Source: Lachnospiraceae bacterium (GTDB lineage: Bacteria; Bacillota; Clostridia; Lachnospirales; Lachnospiraceae). Taken from it: a stretch of DNA of 64,000 bases. Both the position numbers and the translations under genes were made by a program. Under the pieces are notes generated by a model that ran no database searches, had not been told where the DNA came from, and saw nothing but the letters and a program-made list of their open reading frames with translations. This document shows, one piece after another, positions 15,775-25,410 of the stretch; the stretch's first letter is position 1; every line of letters starts with the position of its first letter. The stretch is from the NCBI GenBank assembly GCA_910576335.1, contig CAJTIU010000012.1, positions 62,001 through 126,000 of the forward strand. The letters are read 5' to 3'.

Positions 15775-17433
15775 ATGTCTGATATGATAGACAGCAACCA
15801 ATATGAAAAGTATGAAAAAATAGCACTATTCATCCAGCCAAACATCCATAAAAACCTGATTGCCACCTATGAAAAATATATCAAAGGTAAAAAACCAGAG
15901 CTATATATAGATGAAAACTACATCAAAACCACAAAGCCTTTATCCAAGGCATCAGATACCGAACCTCCTGTCCAGAACACAATGGTCTCATGCAGAAAGT
16001 CCGTATCTCTGGAGGATATTATCACCGTCTGCACATATATCGCACTCTCCAAGGAAAATATTGAGCAGTCGATACGTACCTACCGTGAAAACAGACGTGT
16101 ATATAAAAGAAATTGGTTCAACAGTATCAAGGAAGAGATGGGCCCCCCGGAAAATATGAGGCCAAAAAATCCCCGTTTATTAAGAAAATATGCGGAATCT
16201 ACATCTCTGATCAACAATATGGATCGTTCTCAGGATGATGACCGGACTATTGAGGAAATCATGCTCGACAAATACAATGAAATTGACAACTGGCGCTCCG
16301 ATACGACCGCTCCCATTACAGATTTCTCTTTTACTGCACAGAAGCCTACCAAGACTTTGGCAAATGCGTTCATTAATGACATCACTTTTGAGTCTCTTTT
16401 AATTATAAAGGATGCATTCGGCGGATCGATTGAAGGATTTAACACAAAATACCCTACCGAATTCAACGAGCACCCCTTATTCTCGTTCCGAAGCACGGTA
16501 ATGGATTTTGAGCCACAGCTGTTAGAAAACGAGCTTACATTCTTCAACCAGTACAGCTATAAAGACGAAGACAAAGGGATAGAAGGCGATATTACCGTAA
16601 AATATAATCCAGACGTGGATCTTCCCAGTACAGTCACTGAAAAAAATCTCTCTAAGATTATGAAAGAGTTTCAGATTAATCTAAAACAGCGAGAGCTCGA
16701 TATGAAAGACCGCGAGATCATGACGCAGCTCTTTAACCTGATCAACGGAGAAACTCTTTCAACCCAACATATCCGGGTTGATCTAAGGGAGTTTACAAGA
16801 AGAGTTTTCAATATCCGTGTTCCTAAGAAAAAGCACTATGAGGATATTGGAAACCGGTTGGAAAAGCTGAAAAACTACGATTATACAATTACCATCCGCA
16901 GCCGGGAGACCGGGGAACTTATTGAAACAACATCTCTTGGATTGTTGAATTACCTGTACATCAATTTCCAGGAGAATTATTTCCAGTACACCCCCTCCGA
17001 ACAATGGATCCGTACATATGTACAGAAAAAGTATATTAACATTTTAACAGATTCTTATAAAAGTGTTGACTCTCCCCAAACTAAGGGAATCATGATGATA
17101 CTACAGCAGGAACGCCTCACGGAATATGCAAAAAATTCCTATACCAAGACCCTTCCGCTAAATTATTTTCGTCTTCACATGAAACTCCAGAAGATTGGCA
17201 ACGCTGCTTTAGTCAAAGAACTGACAAACCATATGTCTATTTTGAAATCAGAGCAGATTGTAATTAAGGATTTTGAATTTATCAATAAAAACTCTGCCAT
17301 AACAATTCAGTTCCTTCCGCTAGATTCCAAAGAACTGATTGCTTATGAATTTAATACAAAAGCACTTGAAGACCAGTCAGAGATCATTGATGTAGAATGT
17401 GTTGATATAACAAAAACCGCAGAAGCAGACTAG
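15775..17433 (+). CDS. Putative plasmid replication initiator 1 (RepB/Rep_3-like)
   Basis: 552 residues from ATG 15775, chosen because GGAGGTG (15762-15768) stands seven bases upstream; the in-frame ATG at 15760 overlaps that RBS. The N-terminal 200 residues are not recognised. From about 300 to 375 the sequence (KDREIMTQLFNLIN; RVDLREFTRRVFNIR; GNRLEKLKNYDYTI) resembles the first winged-helix domain of Rep_3/RepB-type iteron-binding initiators, and a second helix-rich domain follows. The gene is directly followed by two families of phased repeats and DnaA boxes, the strongest reason to call it an initiator. An alternative is an accessory origin-binding protein. Confidence 0.6.
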   Translation: MSDMIDSNQYEKYEKIALFIQPNIHKNLIATYEKYIKGKKPELYIDENYIKTTKPLSKASDTEPPVQNTMVSCRKSVSLEDIITVCTYIALSKENIEQSIRTYRENRRVYKRNWFNSIKEEMGPPENMRPKNPRLLRKYAESTSLINNMDRSQDDDRTIEEIMLDKYNEIDNWRSDTTAPITDFSFTAQKPTKTLANAFINDITFESLLIIKDAFGGSIEGFNTKYPTEFNEHPLFSFRSTVMDFEPQLLENELTFFNQYSYKDEDKGIEGDITVKYNPDVDLPSTVTEKNLSKIMKEFQINLKQRELDMKDREIMTQLFNLINGETLSTQHIRVDLREFTRRVFNIRVPKKKHYEDIGNRLEKLKNYDYTITIRSRETGELIETTSLGLLNYLYINFQENYFQYTPSEQWIRTYVQKKYINILTDSYKSVDSPQTKGIMMILQQERLTEYAKNSYTKTLPLNYFRLHMKLQKIGNAALVKELTNHMSILKSEQIVIKDFEFINKNSAITIQFLPLDSKELIAYEFNTKALEDQSEIIDVECVDITKTAEAD

Positions 17434-17447
17434 GCATTCTGCGGTTT
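17414..17447 (+). terminator. Hairpin overlapping the stop of initiator 1
   Basis: AAACCGCAGAA (17414-17424) pairs with TTCTGCGGTTT (17437-17447) around a 12-base loop that contains the stop codon. The downstream T-run is weak, so termination efficiency is uncertain. Confidence 0.5.
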
Positions 17448-17462
17448 CTGCTATTTCCCCGA

Positions 17463-17915
17463 TTTTGTCGCTATCTCAAACTGAAACTTTGTCTCCATCT
17501 TTTTTCTCCCATACCACATATTCTTATTTTGTCGTTATCTTTTACAGACATGTCCTTCATTTTTCTTATTTAGTCCGCTTTTCTAGGTACATTTTTTGTC
17601 TTTCCGTACTTCAATTTCTCATTTAGTCCGCTTTTTGGGGATACTTTTTCTATTTTCTCCTACTCCATCCTTTCATTTAGTCCGCTTTTTATGGGTCATT
17701 TTTTCTGTTCATTTATATTCCAGAACTTCATTTAGTCCGCTTTTTATGGGTCATTTTTTACACGCAGCTCATTACATAGTGTGTCCGAAGAACTAGCTGC
17801 TATTTACAGTGGGCATTTCGATTTTGTCGCTATCTTTATCATTCTGTACCAGATTAATTGATTTTGTCGCTATCCTTTTCTTACAGATAGCAGATTAATT
17901 AAGTTTGTCGCTATC
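17463..17915 (+). repeat. Iteron family A: five copies of TTTTGTCGCTATC
   Basis: Copies at 17463-17475, 17527-17539 (one mismatch, GTCGTTATC), 17822-17834, 17862-17874 and 17904-17915 (first base differs). The last three are 40-42 bp apart, that is about four helical turns, and the fourth and fifth are each preceded by the direct repeat AGATTAATT (17851 and 17892). All copies point the same way, as expected for initiator-binding iterons. Confidence 0.75.
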
Positions 17916-18446
17916 TTTCCTGCGATTTACTCCATATAATTTTAATTTAGTTCGTTTTTATGGGTATATTTTTTTATTTTTTTGTATTTAGTCCGTTTTT
18001 TAGGGGTATTTTTTTCTTTCATTTTTATTCAGTTCGCTTTTTAGGGTTCATTTTTTTTATTATTTTTATTTAGTCCGTTTTATAGGGTTACTTTTTTTAT
18101 TATAAAATTTTTTTCAAAAAATTTGCTTCCCACTCAATTTAGACTTTTTGAGGAAAAATTGAGATTTTTATCTAGATTTTCATTATAAAATTCTATTTAG
18201 TCCGCTTTTTAAGGTGCGTTTTTTACAATCTGTCCTAGTCTCCAAATTTAGTCCACAAAAAACGGTCCATTTTTATAAAAAATTTTTTTAACTTTTTTTC
18301 TAAATACTTCCACTTTCTTAAAAACCCTGTAAATTCAAGGTTTTTCCGCATTTTCCCTTTTCCCTGCATAATAATTTTTCAAAAAAATATGCTTAAAATT
18401 CCCACTAAATACATAGTTTTCTTTATTTAGTCCGCTTTTTTGGGTA
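17568..18446 (+). repeat. Iteron family B: eleven copies of ATTTAGTCCGCTTTTTNGGG
   Basis: Starts at 17568, 17621, 17675 and 17730 (spacing 53, 54, 55 bp), then 17945, 17986, 18027 and 18068 (spacing exactly 41 bp each), then 18195, 18246 (degenerate) and 18425. All are in direct orientation. Allowed changes are mostly GTTCG for GTCCG and variation before the G-run, so the TAGTCCG core is the conserved part. The first block has a five-turn pitch and the second a four-turn pitch. Confidence 0.8.
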
Positions 18447-18506
18447 CGACTTTTCGATTTTACAAATTCAAAAATATGTAGTATATTTGAAATGTTGATA
18501 AAAAAA

Positions 18507-18553
18507 TGTGAATAACTTTGTGAAATTTGGCGGTTTCAGAAAAGTTATCCACA
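18507..18553. promoter_or_regulatory. Two DnaA boxes
   Basis: TTATCCACA at 18545-18553 is the perfect consensus on the plus strand. TGTGAATAA at 18507-18515 is TTATTCACA on the minus strand. They lie 38 bp apart at the end of the iteron region, before initiator 2. Confidence 0.7.
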
Positions 18554-18798
18554 TAGAAATATAAAATATATTTACAGTAGCTTTTCTTGGCGGTTTAGCT
18601 ACTACTACAATATCAATCATGGGTCAATCATTCAGACTAATGTTGACCAATAGCTGATACTGCTTTAATATTATAGACTATTCTTTCTATATTTTCAAGT
18701 ATTATTGCCGAATCAGTCAATATTGGATGTTTTTGTGGTACACACATATATTTTTAATATTTGAGTCTAAAGTAATATTCTGACAAGAGGTGATAAGC

Positions 18799-20037
18799 TT
18801 GGAATTATCAAAATATGCACGGATTGGAAAAGCTCCTTTTATCAAAGCAATCGGAGTTCAGAAAAATTATAATGAAGTCATATATACAGAAAGCCAGGAA
18901 CTGGATTACGCAGCGTCTGGCTGTTTTGAGTGTGATAATTATAAAAATGTAGATTTCTATGAATTCATGCCTGAAGAGGTCCAAAAAGAAACTGATAACC
19001 GATGCCAGAACTGTCCCTACGCTGTATATAAAACAGTCGTACATGAAACCTACAAGAATATAAATGAGAAAAATATTTTCGGAAATGCCAAAAGACTAAA
19101 ATCCATCGCCTTAAAGCTGCTGCTCATCTATCATTTTGCCTCTCCTGATGAACATGGTTTAGTGCGCGACCTTTCTCCTAAAGAGCTGGCCGGTATGCTT
19201 CATTGTACTGTCCGCTCCATAAAAAATGCAAATTCCGTATTACAGGAATATGGATATATTATGTACTCTCCTAATGGTCTTTCCAAAAAAAGAATCCAGG
19301 TTATCCTGACTGAATATGAGACATACTCTCTCCCGGCTGATAAAGGCGGCCGGGGATACGCTACATTTAACTATGAATGCCTGCAGAAGCTGCTTCAGAT
19401 CACAGACCTTAATCAGCTCCGGATTTTTTTGCGTGCTGCATTAGATATTGATACGAACCGCAATCCAGAAAAAGAATTGACCCTCACGCAGGACTATGAT
19501 TTCCTGCGCCGTTTTCTCCCCAACTATTGCAAGCCTGGAATTATCCGTCATGCTTTATCCTCTGTCTCGGAACTTTTTTCTGTTTCTTTTGATGGTGATG
19601 ATGAACATATCCATTTAAAAATGAATCCTCTCTGCCACGGACGCAGGAATTATGACAAAAATGTTACACAGAATGCTTCACTTATAGAAAATTATATGTC
19701 CGGGCTTGATAAAGCAATGGACTGCATTAACCAGAATATTCTTACAAAAAATGCATTTGACGATGCCGATGTATCCTTCCTAAATCAGGAAGGAATTCAG
19801 ACCAGGACCCTGACCAAACTGAATAAACCGTTATTTGTCCCCTTCCACTTATCCCCAAAGGACTATAAGGATTTAGGGATTCTCTGCACTACATACACCT
19901 TTGAAGCCGTCAAAAACTGTATCAGCTATGTTTATGAAAATTATAATTCGCAATTTAAAATCACAAGCATAGGCGCACTTATACGAACAATTCTCCGTAA
20001 TAAGAGCAATCAGCATGCATTATTTCAGACTGTATAA
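18799..20037 (+). CDS. Putative replication initiator 2 with zinc-ribbon and winged-helix
   Basis: 412 residues from TTG 18799; AGAGGTG (18786-18792) is six bases upstream, while the in-frame GTG 18790 lies inside that RBS. Residues 42-45 and 69-72 form two CxxC pairs (GCFECDN and RCQNCPY), a likely zinc site. Residues about 125-165 hold a winged helix-turn-helix (LSPKELAGMLHCTVRSIKNANSVLQEYGYI), similar to DnaD/RepA-like DNA-binding modules. The rest is not recognised. The position, just after the origin-like region and in the same direction as initiator 1, supports a role in replication. A transcriptional regulator of initiator 1 is the alternative. Confidence 0.55.
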   Translation: MELSKYARIGKAPFIKAIGVQKNYNEVIYTESQELDYAASGCFECDNYKNVDFYEFMPEEVQKETDNRCQNCPYAVYKTVVHETYKNINEKNIFGNAKRLKSIALKLLLIYHFASPDEHGLVRDLSPKELAGMLHCTVRSIKNANSVLQEYGYIMYSPNGLSKKRIQVILTEYETYSLPADKGGRGYATFNYECLQKLLQITDLNQLRIFLRAALDIDTNRNPEKELTLTQDYDFLRRFLPNYCKPGIIRHALSSVSELFSVSFDGDDEHIHLKMNPLCHGRRNYDKNVTQNASLIENYMSGLDKAMDCINQNILTKNAFDDADVSFLNQEGIQTRTLTKLNKPLFVPFHLSPKDYKDLGILCTTYTFEAVKNCISYVYENYNSQFKITSIGALIRTILRNKSNQHALFQTV

Positions 20038-20951
20038 TGGGCTTTTTTGTTGTGCCTTTTTTTATTTCTGACCAGTGATTCCCTTTATTTTAGGCAAATA
20101 TTGTCCGGTTTTTCCTCCTTTTCTAATAAAAATATCCACTATAGCATATAAAAAATATTTAAAAAATATTTTACTATAATTTTCATATATTTTTGTGGAT
20201 AGAAAACGGAAAATTTTCATCCACAAGATAAAAAAATCATCCTCTTTTTTATTTTTTCGTCCACAAAAACAAAAAAAACATCCACAGAGGCATACTTTCA
20301 TCCTCACTGGAAATTTCTCATCTGTTCTTATTTCCACTTTTCCTCTAAAACACAGGGATTCCTGCATTTACGTTTATCAATTATATATATAACTATATAT
20401 GAATTATATTATGATAAATATATATAAGTTCCTCCGCCTCACTTCATACATATATTCATAGACACGCTCTTTCAGATTTCAAGATTATTTTAGTATAACA
20501 TGTTTTTGTCTTTAAATATAGTTCTATTTTTTAGTATACCTTATATGCAAAGAGGCATTCTAAATTGCTTAGCATACATATTCCACCTTACAAAAAAATC
20601 CACATATATCCATATTTTTTTAGCAATAACATATATAGGATATAACTTCGTCCTAAAGCAATATGTATTTGGTTTTCTTTCACAACACTTTAATATTGTA
20701 GCAAATAAAGGATATTTTCTTATCGTATTCTCATATTTTCATTTTTAGTAACCTAATCGAGAAAATATATAACTATAGTCATACCATATGTTAGGAAGAT
20801 ATGCCGAATTAAAGATTACCTCCAAGCAAGCTTAGTATATAATTATCTATCCCATCATCTGTTTCTTCCTTCACTTCCTGTGCAGAAACAAAACCCTTTT
20901 ACTCTTCTGCTAGTATTTCTGTATCTTCTGTAAGTGAATTTCCTTCAATGT
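20038..20951. other. AT-rich intergenic region with a DnaA-box-like cluster
   Basis: No supported gene in about 900 bases. Four sequences close to the DnaA box lie within 93 bases: TGTGGATAG (20194-20202, minus), TCATCCACA (20217-20225), TCGTCCACA (20257-20265) and ACATCCACA (20278-20286). An extreme AT tract (TATATAT-rich, 20380-20430) follows. This may be part of the origin or a DnaA-titrating region. A T-run just after the initiator 2 stop could serve for termination. Confidence 0.45.
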
Positions 20952-21443
20952 TTAAGCAAAATTAATATTTAGCCTTTTAAGAAATTTCATCATTTCTTCT
21001 TCTTTAAGCGGATGAAAATGGATGGAATAACAGCGGCTTTTTAGTGTTTTCAGCAAATAGTACTTTTCAGAGATAATAATCAGCTTATTATTCGATGCTC
21101 TGTCTTCCAATAATTTTAGAAGTCTGTTTTGTGACATCTATGATATTGTATGGACGTTAAGTAGAGTAAAAACTTTTATGTGCCTAATACTACTGCGGTG
21201 GCTTGTTTCGAGCAGTTGTTCAATATCTTCTACTTTTAGAGAATCTTTGCCTTTGCCAGTCTAATGAAAATCGGGATTCCCTTCTAAGGCCGATTCTTAA
21301 CATTTCAGGAGTTTTGTAGCTATATATCTGGCTGCAAGTTTTTTTCCCAATCCTAAGATTCCCTGCAATATAATGCTAGGAGGTTTGGTCAGTGAGAGAT
21401 AATTTTCGATTTCATTTATCGTATCTTTATTTATGTATATTTA
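20952..21443 (-). pseudogene. holB: Decayed DNA polymerase III delta-prime (clamp loader) gene
   Basis: One continuous minus-strand frame with three in-frame stops (21138, 21261, 21297) reads as a delta-prime-like protein. PPSIILQGILGLGKKLAA is a degenerate Walker A region, GNPDFH and KVEDIEQLLE match the conserved NPDF and SIR-helix-entry blocks, NRLLKLLEDRASNNKLIII corresponds to N-LLK-LEEP---N--FIL-, and LKSRCYSIHFHPL is the SRC sensor-1 region. No frameshift is needed, so decay is by point mutation. A plasmid-borne clamp-loader gene is unusual in itself. Confidence 0.7.
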
Positions 21444-21473
21444 TTGGTGCATTTCCAATTTCTCCTTGTATGT

Positions 21474-22083
21474 CTAGTTTAGACAGATATAAATAGTTAT
21501 TGATTTTTGGAATGTATCTGCTCCGCTTTTCTGTTGATGTTCTGTCATATAAAACTCCATATTACTGATTTGCAGATAAGATGTGTAGGCAAGGTTGAAT
21601 ATTAATGCTTTACGATTCATAGCCTGCAATCTTTCTTTTTTATAGGTATTTTGTATCATATTATAAAGCAGGTTTTTATCTTCTATTGAAATTGCATGTG
21701 AAAATATTCGTGAACAAAAGACGTTGGATGTCTGAAATCAACTACTATAGTGTCAATGGAGGGATAATATAGACCGTTTGCATAATGTTTTCCAAGTTTC
21801 CGAAAACGGGGAGCAATGTTTGCTCATATAACCATTGTAAATGTTTTGATTTAGTTTTTGATTTCTTTTGTAATGGAATCAACCAAATTTAGACCCACTT
21901 CTTTGTTGATTCGATAAAGCCGAAATATGTGTTTAATTCTGAGTCTTTCATTTTATGCACGACATGTTTCGGAATATTTTTCTTGGTTTGATAGACTCGT
22001 GCTACTATCCTTTTCAGTTCTTTGTGATGTTTCTCTTCTTCAGCAAGATCATGTGTGTTTGTGATATAATGCCTTAATGTCAT
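21474..22083 (-). pseudogene. Decayed gene with an HExxH metalloprotease-like motif
   Basis: Three minus-strand segments in shifted frames join into one protein-like sequence. It begins with a charged N-terminal part at ATG 22083 (TLRHYITNTHDLAEEEK). A middle part with two stops contains KLGKHYANGLYYPSIDT and FVHEYFH near 21690. A C-terminal part follows (YKKERLQAMNRKALIFNLAY). HEYFH fits HExxH of zinc peptidases but could be coincidence. At least two frameshifts and two stops make it non-functional. No family assigned. Confidence 0.5.
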
Positions 22084-22427
22084 AAATAGGTATTCCCTGT
22101 AATAGTATGGCAGGTCTATTATGGCAGATTTATCAGAATTTTTTTAGGAAAATATCATATGACAGATAGGAATCCCCATATATAAAAGAAAGCAGGCTAA
22201 ACAATTCAAAATGATTACTGGATTAATCCTTCTATTTTCAACCTGTCCAGCCAGCTTATACGGAATAATGGATATAATATTTTTCCGTCATGGTACATAT
22301 CGATATGATGTTTAGAATTTGATTTGTAATAATAGCTGCTATTAGAAAAAAGCTTTTTAGGATTGTCTGGAATGTAAAATGTTGTCTCTTTTATTATTTT
22401 TGGGATAGTGTGTGACCGGCTAGCTTC

Positions 22428-22619
22428 TTAGGCCAATCTTTTTTCATATAAATTAGAGGCAGAGTCTATTTCACATCCAAAGTTTTTATTAATGAAGTGT
22501 AATAAAAAAGCAATGCCTTTGCTGTGAAGACATTCCTCAGTCGTTATCTCTTTTAGCTTCTTTTTGATTTCTCTTTCTATGGCATTTTGTATCTGCTGTT
22601 TTGCTTTACAATCTTGCAC
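22428..22619 (-). pseudogene. Short charged reading frame, probably a remnant
   Basis: 63 codons from ATG 22619, amphipathic and lysine/glutamate-rich (AIEREIKKKLKEITTEE), then GIAFLLHFINKNFGCEID. No convincing RBS; the frame stays open upstream into the region next to a parS-like palindrome. Could be a small intact protein, but neighbours on the same strand are all decayed. Confidence 0.3.
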
Positions 22620-22663
22620 ATCAAGATGCAGATATTTTAAAACTTACGACCTAACCGTTAGGT

Positions 22664-22861
22664 TATGGGTTTTAAATACACTTCGTTATTTTTCGTCCTA
22701 GCCAATGATAGCATTCTTTCACTCTCTGAAAGATAATTCATACAGTCACTTTCTTCCTGCTTACAATTGGATTCATCAAGGGTATCCTCGATAAGTCCAA
22801 GCATAACAAATATGTTGTCTCGTTCATATTTTCCTTCTTTTAAATCAAATAAGACATCGGT
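22664..22861 (-). pseudogene. Remnant of a small acidic protein ending in a parS-like palindrome
   Basis: The minus frame reads DVLFDLKEGKYERDNIFVML, then GLIEDTLDESN and YLSESERMLSLARTKNN, and ends ACC TAA, with the TAA inside the palindrome at 22650-22662 (the frame itself ends there). It looks like real coding sequence but has no start: a TAG lies three codons before it. Family not recognised. Confidence 0.4.
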
Positions 22862-24526
22862 TGATGTCTAACTACATAGTATAATAAAACTTACTTCACC
22901 TATCACTAGGGATTTAAAATGACAGGAATCGAAAGGTCTTCCAAATTCAAGAAACAAGTTTTCTAAAGTATATCAAGCAAGTGGTAAATTGTTAATTCAT
23001 ATATACATCTAAAGGAGTATTTTCATTATTAGAATGAAAGAACCTAACTGTTAGGTTTTGCAATTTATATGTATATGCCCTAACCGTTAGGTTTTGTGTT
23101 TTAAAAGAATTTTATTTAAGTTACTCATTCTTTTTAGTAACCAACATATTAAATACCTTTTTCGGGATGAATATTAATCTGCAAAGTAGGTGAATAAGGC
23201 AATAATGTTAGCGCTAGGTTTCTTTTTGGCTTGTGCTACATATATACCATTAGTATATAATGCCGTCAATCGAATTTAATTCGGCAGATGGAAATTTAGA
23301 TAAGTGAAACTACTGCTATGCCGTCGAAAATTTGTCTTGCAGTTTGAAATTCAATCTTTGTTATTAGTCCAGATTCCAAATAGTCAGAACTCTAGTTATT
23401 GTTGCTGTTATAGGTGTGTAAATATTTCCTGTTATTCAAATTATTGCTGCGTTTGGTGTCAATTAGGACTGCAACCAGCGTTGCCCTTTTCCATCGTCTT
23501 AGAATTATTCCCCAAGCCATGACTTGGAAACAGCACTCTCAGAAAAATAGGCAGGCAAAACATTAAGGTGATTTCTTGTGACTTATACTGGAATACAAAT
23601 ACGTATTCTTGATTTGCACATCGTTATTTTTACACTTGAAATGAATGGTTTTTAAGCATGATTTTATCATATGAAAGTAAAGAAATTATATTATTTTCCC
23701 TCTTTAAAGTAAAGAACCTAACGGTTAGGGTTTGTACTTGGGACAAAAGACTTGCCATGATTATATTTAAATATAGTATGCTTCTCTAATAAAACTCCCC
23801 AAAAAAACATTGTTAAACACTAACAAAAAGACTTGTTTATCTTATTGTTTCTAAATTGAAGTATAAAATAGTATTTGTAAAATAATTTTCCACAAGAAGA
23901 ATATGAAGTAGAGATTTATTAAACACAAGCTGGATGATACGCAAATGATCATAATACATAGAAAGTTCTAAAGAGAAAAACTTATATATAACAATATTTA
24001 GATGTATAAATACAAATTTCTATGACTTTCTGTATACAGAATACAATATACAATATGCAATATGTGGATTATATAAGAATTATGAAATTGCTTCGTTTAT
24101 TTCAGAGCCTAACGGTTAGGTTCTGAACCTTAGGTAATTGTATTTCGCTAAGCAAAAAACAAAGAGGAAATATTTGATAATAATTGTAAGCGCGAAAGAT
24201 TAATAGAGGAGCTGCACTATCCTAAATTATTTATACCCTAACCTGGATAAACCAGAATAGCACCGCACAAAATTTTGCCATTTTGCGCAAGAAATTATTT
24301 TTAAGTGCTTAAGTAGACTGCTTGAGAAAAATGTCAAAATTTTATTCAAGGATTATAACGCTGCTTTTAATATGAATGTTTTGTAAGAAAATGCCTCCTT
24401 TAATTATTTGGGATTATAAATGAAGAATATAGGAAGAGTAAAATATTAATTTATTCTTAAAAGTAAAATTTAAGTTGAAATTGTAATTTATGTGTGTAAT
24501 AATAAGAAAAGCAATAAAATCTAAAA
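22862..24526. other. Gene-poor AT-rich region carrying centromere-like sites
   Basis: About 1.7 kb without a supported gene on either strand; four of the CCTAACNGTTAGG palindromes lie here, two of them only 36 bp apart (23043 and 23079). The rest is AT-rich DNA with scattered short open stretches that show no coding signature. It may be a decayed gene area now serving as the partition complex loading zone. Confidence 0.5.
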
Positions 24527-24539
24527 CCTAACGGTTAGG
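24527..24539. promoter_or_regulatory. parS: parS-like palindrome at the parAB leader, likely autoregulatory operator
   Basis: CCTAACGGTTAGG ends eight bases before the AAGGAGG RBS of parA. ParB bound here would cover the 5' leader or promoter of parAB, the common way partition operons are autoregulated. Confidence 0.6.
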
Positions 24540-24561
24540 TTAAGCAAAAGGAGGAAGAGGC

Positions 24562-25410
24562 GTGGCAATCGTAATAGGGGATTATAACAGAAAAGGGGGA
24601 GTGGGAAAAACCAGTTCTATCATTAATTTGGCAGCCGAATTTGCATTGGCAGGGAAAAGGGTTCTGCTGATTGATGGGGATTCCCAGATCAATTTGACTC
24701 AGTTCTTTTATGAAGACAATGAAGATATCCTGGAAAACGGCAGGGTAAAAGAGGGGATTGATACGCTTTATAATTTATTGGAGGAGGATCTGAATATCTA
24801 TAACCATATTAGGAGCTGTGAATTTTCTGCTCGTAGGAAATGGAGAAATAAATTCAGAAAAATTAATTTAAAGCTGGATATTATTTTGGGAAGCGGAGAT
24901 ATGGATTATTACAGCGGTACTGAGATGAATATTCTAAAACGGAAGCTTGATATGCTGGATGAGTATTATGATTATATATTTATTGATTTTCCGCCTGCGC
25001 ATAATATGGTAACAATGACTTATTTGGTAGCTTGTGACTATGTAATTGTTCCCCTACACCTTGCTAAGAACACCAGTACGCATGGTTATGAAGATGTTAT
25101 TGACAGATGCCGTGAAGCACGGGAGGAATATGGAAATAAGAGACTGCAGGTGCTGGGATTGTTTTATATTAGCACGCAATTATACAAAGGGGATCAGAAA
25201 GCATTATATGAGTATAGCATGGAGGATGAAACAAGGAATTCTATGCGGCTTTTTAGGACAACAATCCGCCACGACTATTCGAGCATGCAGATAAGCGAAT
25301 GGGAGAAAAGACCACTTTGCATCAGTTGCGGGAGCAGCGAGATCGCAAAGGATTATAAAATGCTGATGAAGGAGATGGAAGAGAGAATTCAAGAGGAAAG
25401 GGGAATATAA
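24562..25410 (+). CDS. parA: ParA-family partition ATPase
   Basis: 282 residues from GTG 24562, with AAGGAGG at 24548-24554. The deviant Walker A RKGGVGKTSS is at residues 10-19 with the signature lysine, VLLIDGDSQINLTQFF gives the A-prime motif, and YDYIFIDFPPAHN the Walker B. It has no N-terminal helix-turn-helix, so it is of the short type Ib/chromosomal-like kind. The parB start codon follows its stop directly. It would move ParB-parS complexes over the nucleoid. Coding strand and intactness contrast with the decayed minus-strand genes around it. Confidence 0.92.
   Translation: MAIVIGDYNRKGGVGKTSSIINLAAEFALAGKRVLLIDGDSQINLTQFFYEDNEDILENGRVKEGIDTLYNLLEEDLNIYNHIRSCEFSARRKWRNKFRKINLKLDIILGSGDMDYYSGTEMNILKRKLDMLDEYYDYIFIDFPPAHNMVTMTYLVACDYVIVPLHLAKNTSTHGYEDVIDRCREAREEYGNKRLQVLGLFYISTQLYKGDQKALYEYSMEDETRNSMRLFRTTIRHDYSSMQISEWEKRPLCISCGSSEIAKDYKMLMKEMEERIQEERGI

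Larger units (their letters stand above)
17461..18600. other. Candidate replication origin
   Basis: A 1.1-kb gene-free, very AT-rich stretch between the two initiator genes. It contains both iteron families, a long A/T tract without repeats (18091-18180, a possible unwinding element), a second AT-rich part around 18250-18400, and DnaA boxes at 18507-18553. A repeated TTGGCGGTTT occurs at 18527-18536 and 18587-18596. The combination of phased direct repeats, AT-rich DNA, DnaA boxes and flanking Rep genes is the standard anatomy of an iteron plasmid origin. Confidence 0.75.

Noticed and set aside
17568-18446. Regular direct repeats could be read as a CRISPR array
   Set aside because: Repeats are short and imperfect, spacers are low-complexity A/T and vary in length, two families are mixed, and no cas gene is near. 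Iterons fit better.
23304-23522. 72-codon cysteine/tyrosine-rich plus frame
   Set aside because: Repeated CCC/YCC from low-complexity DNA, no RBS; neither strand gives a recognisable protein.
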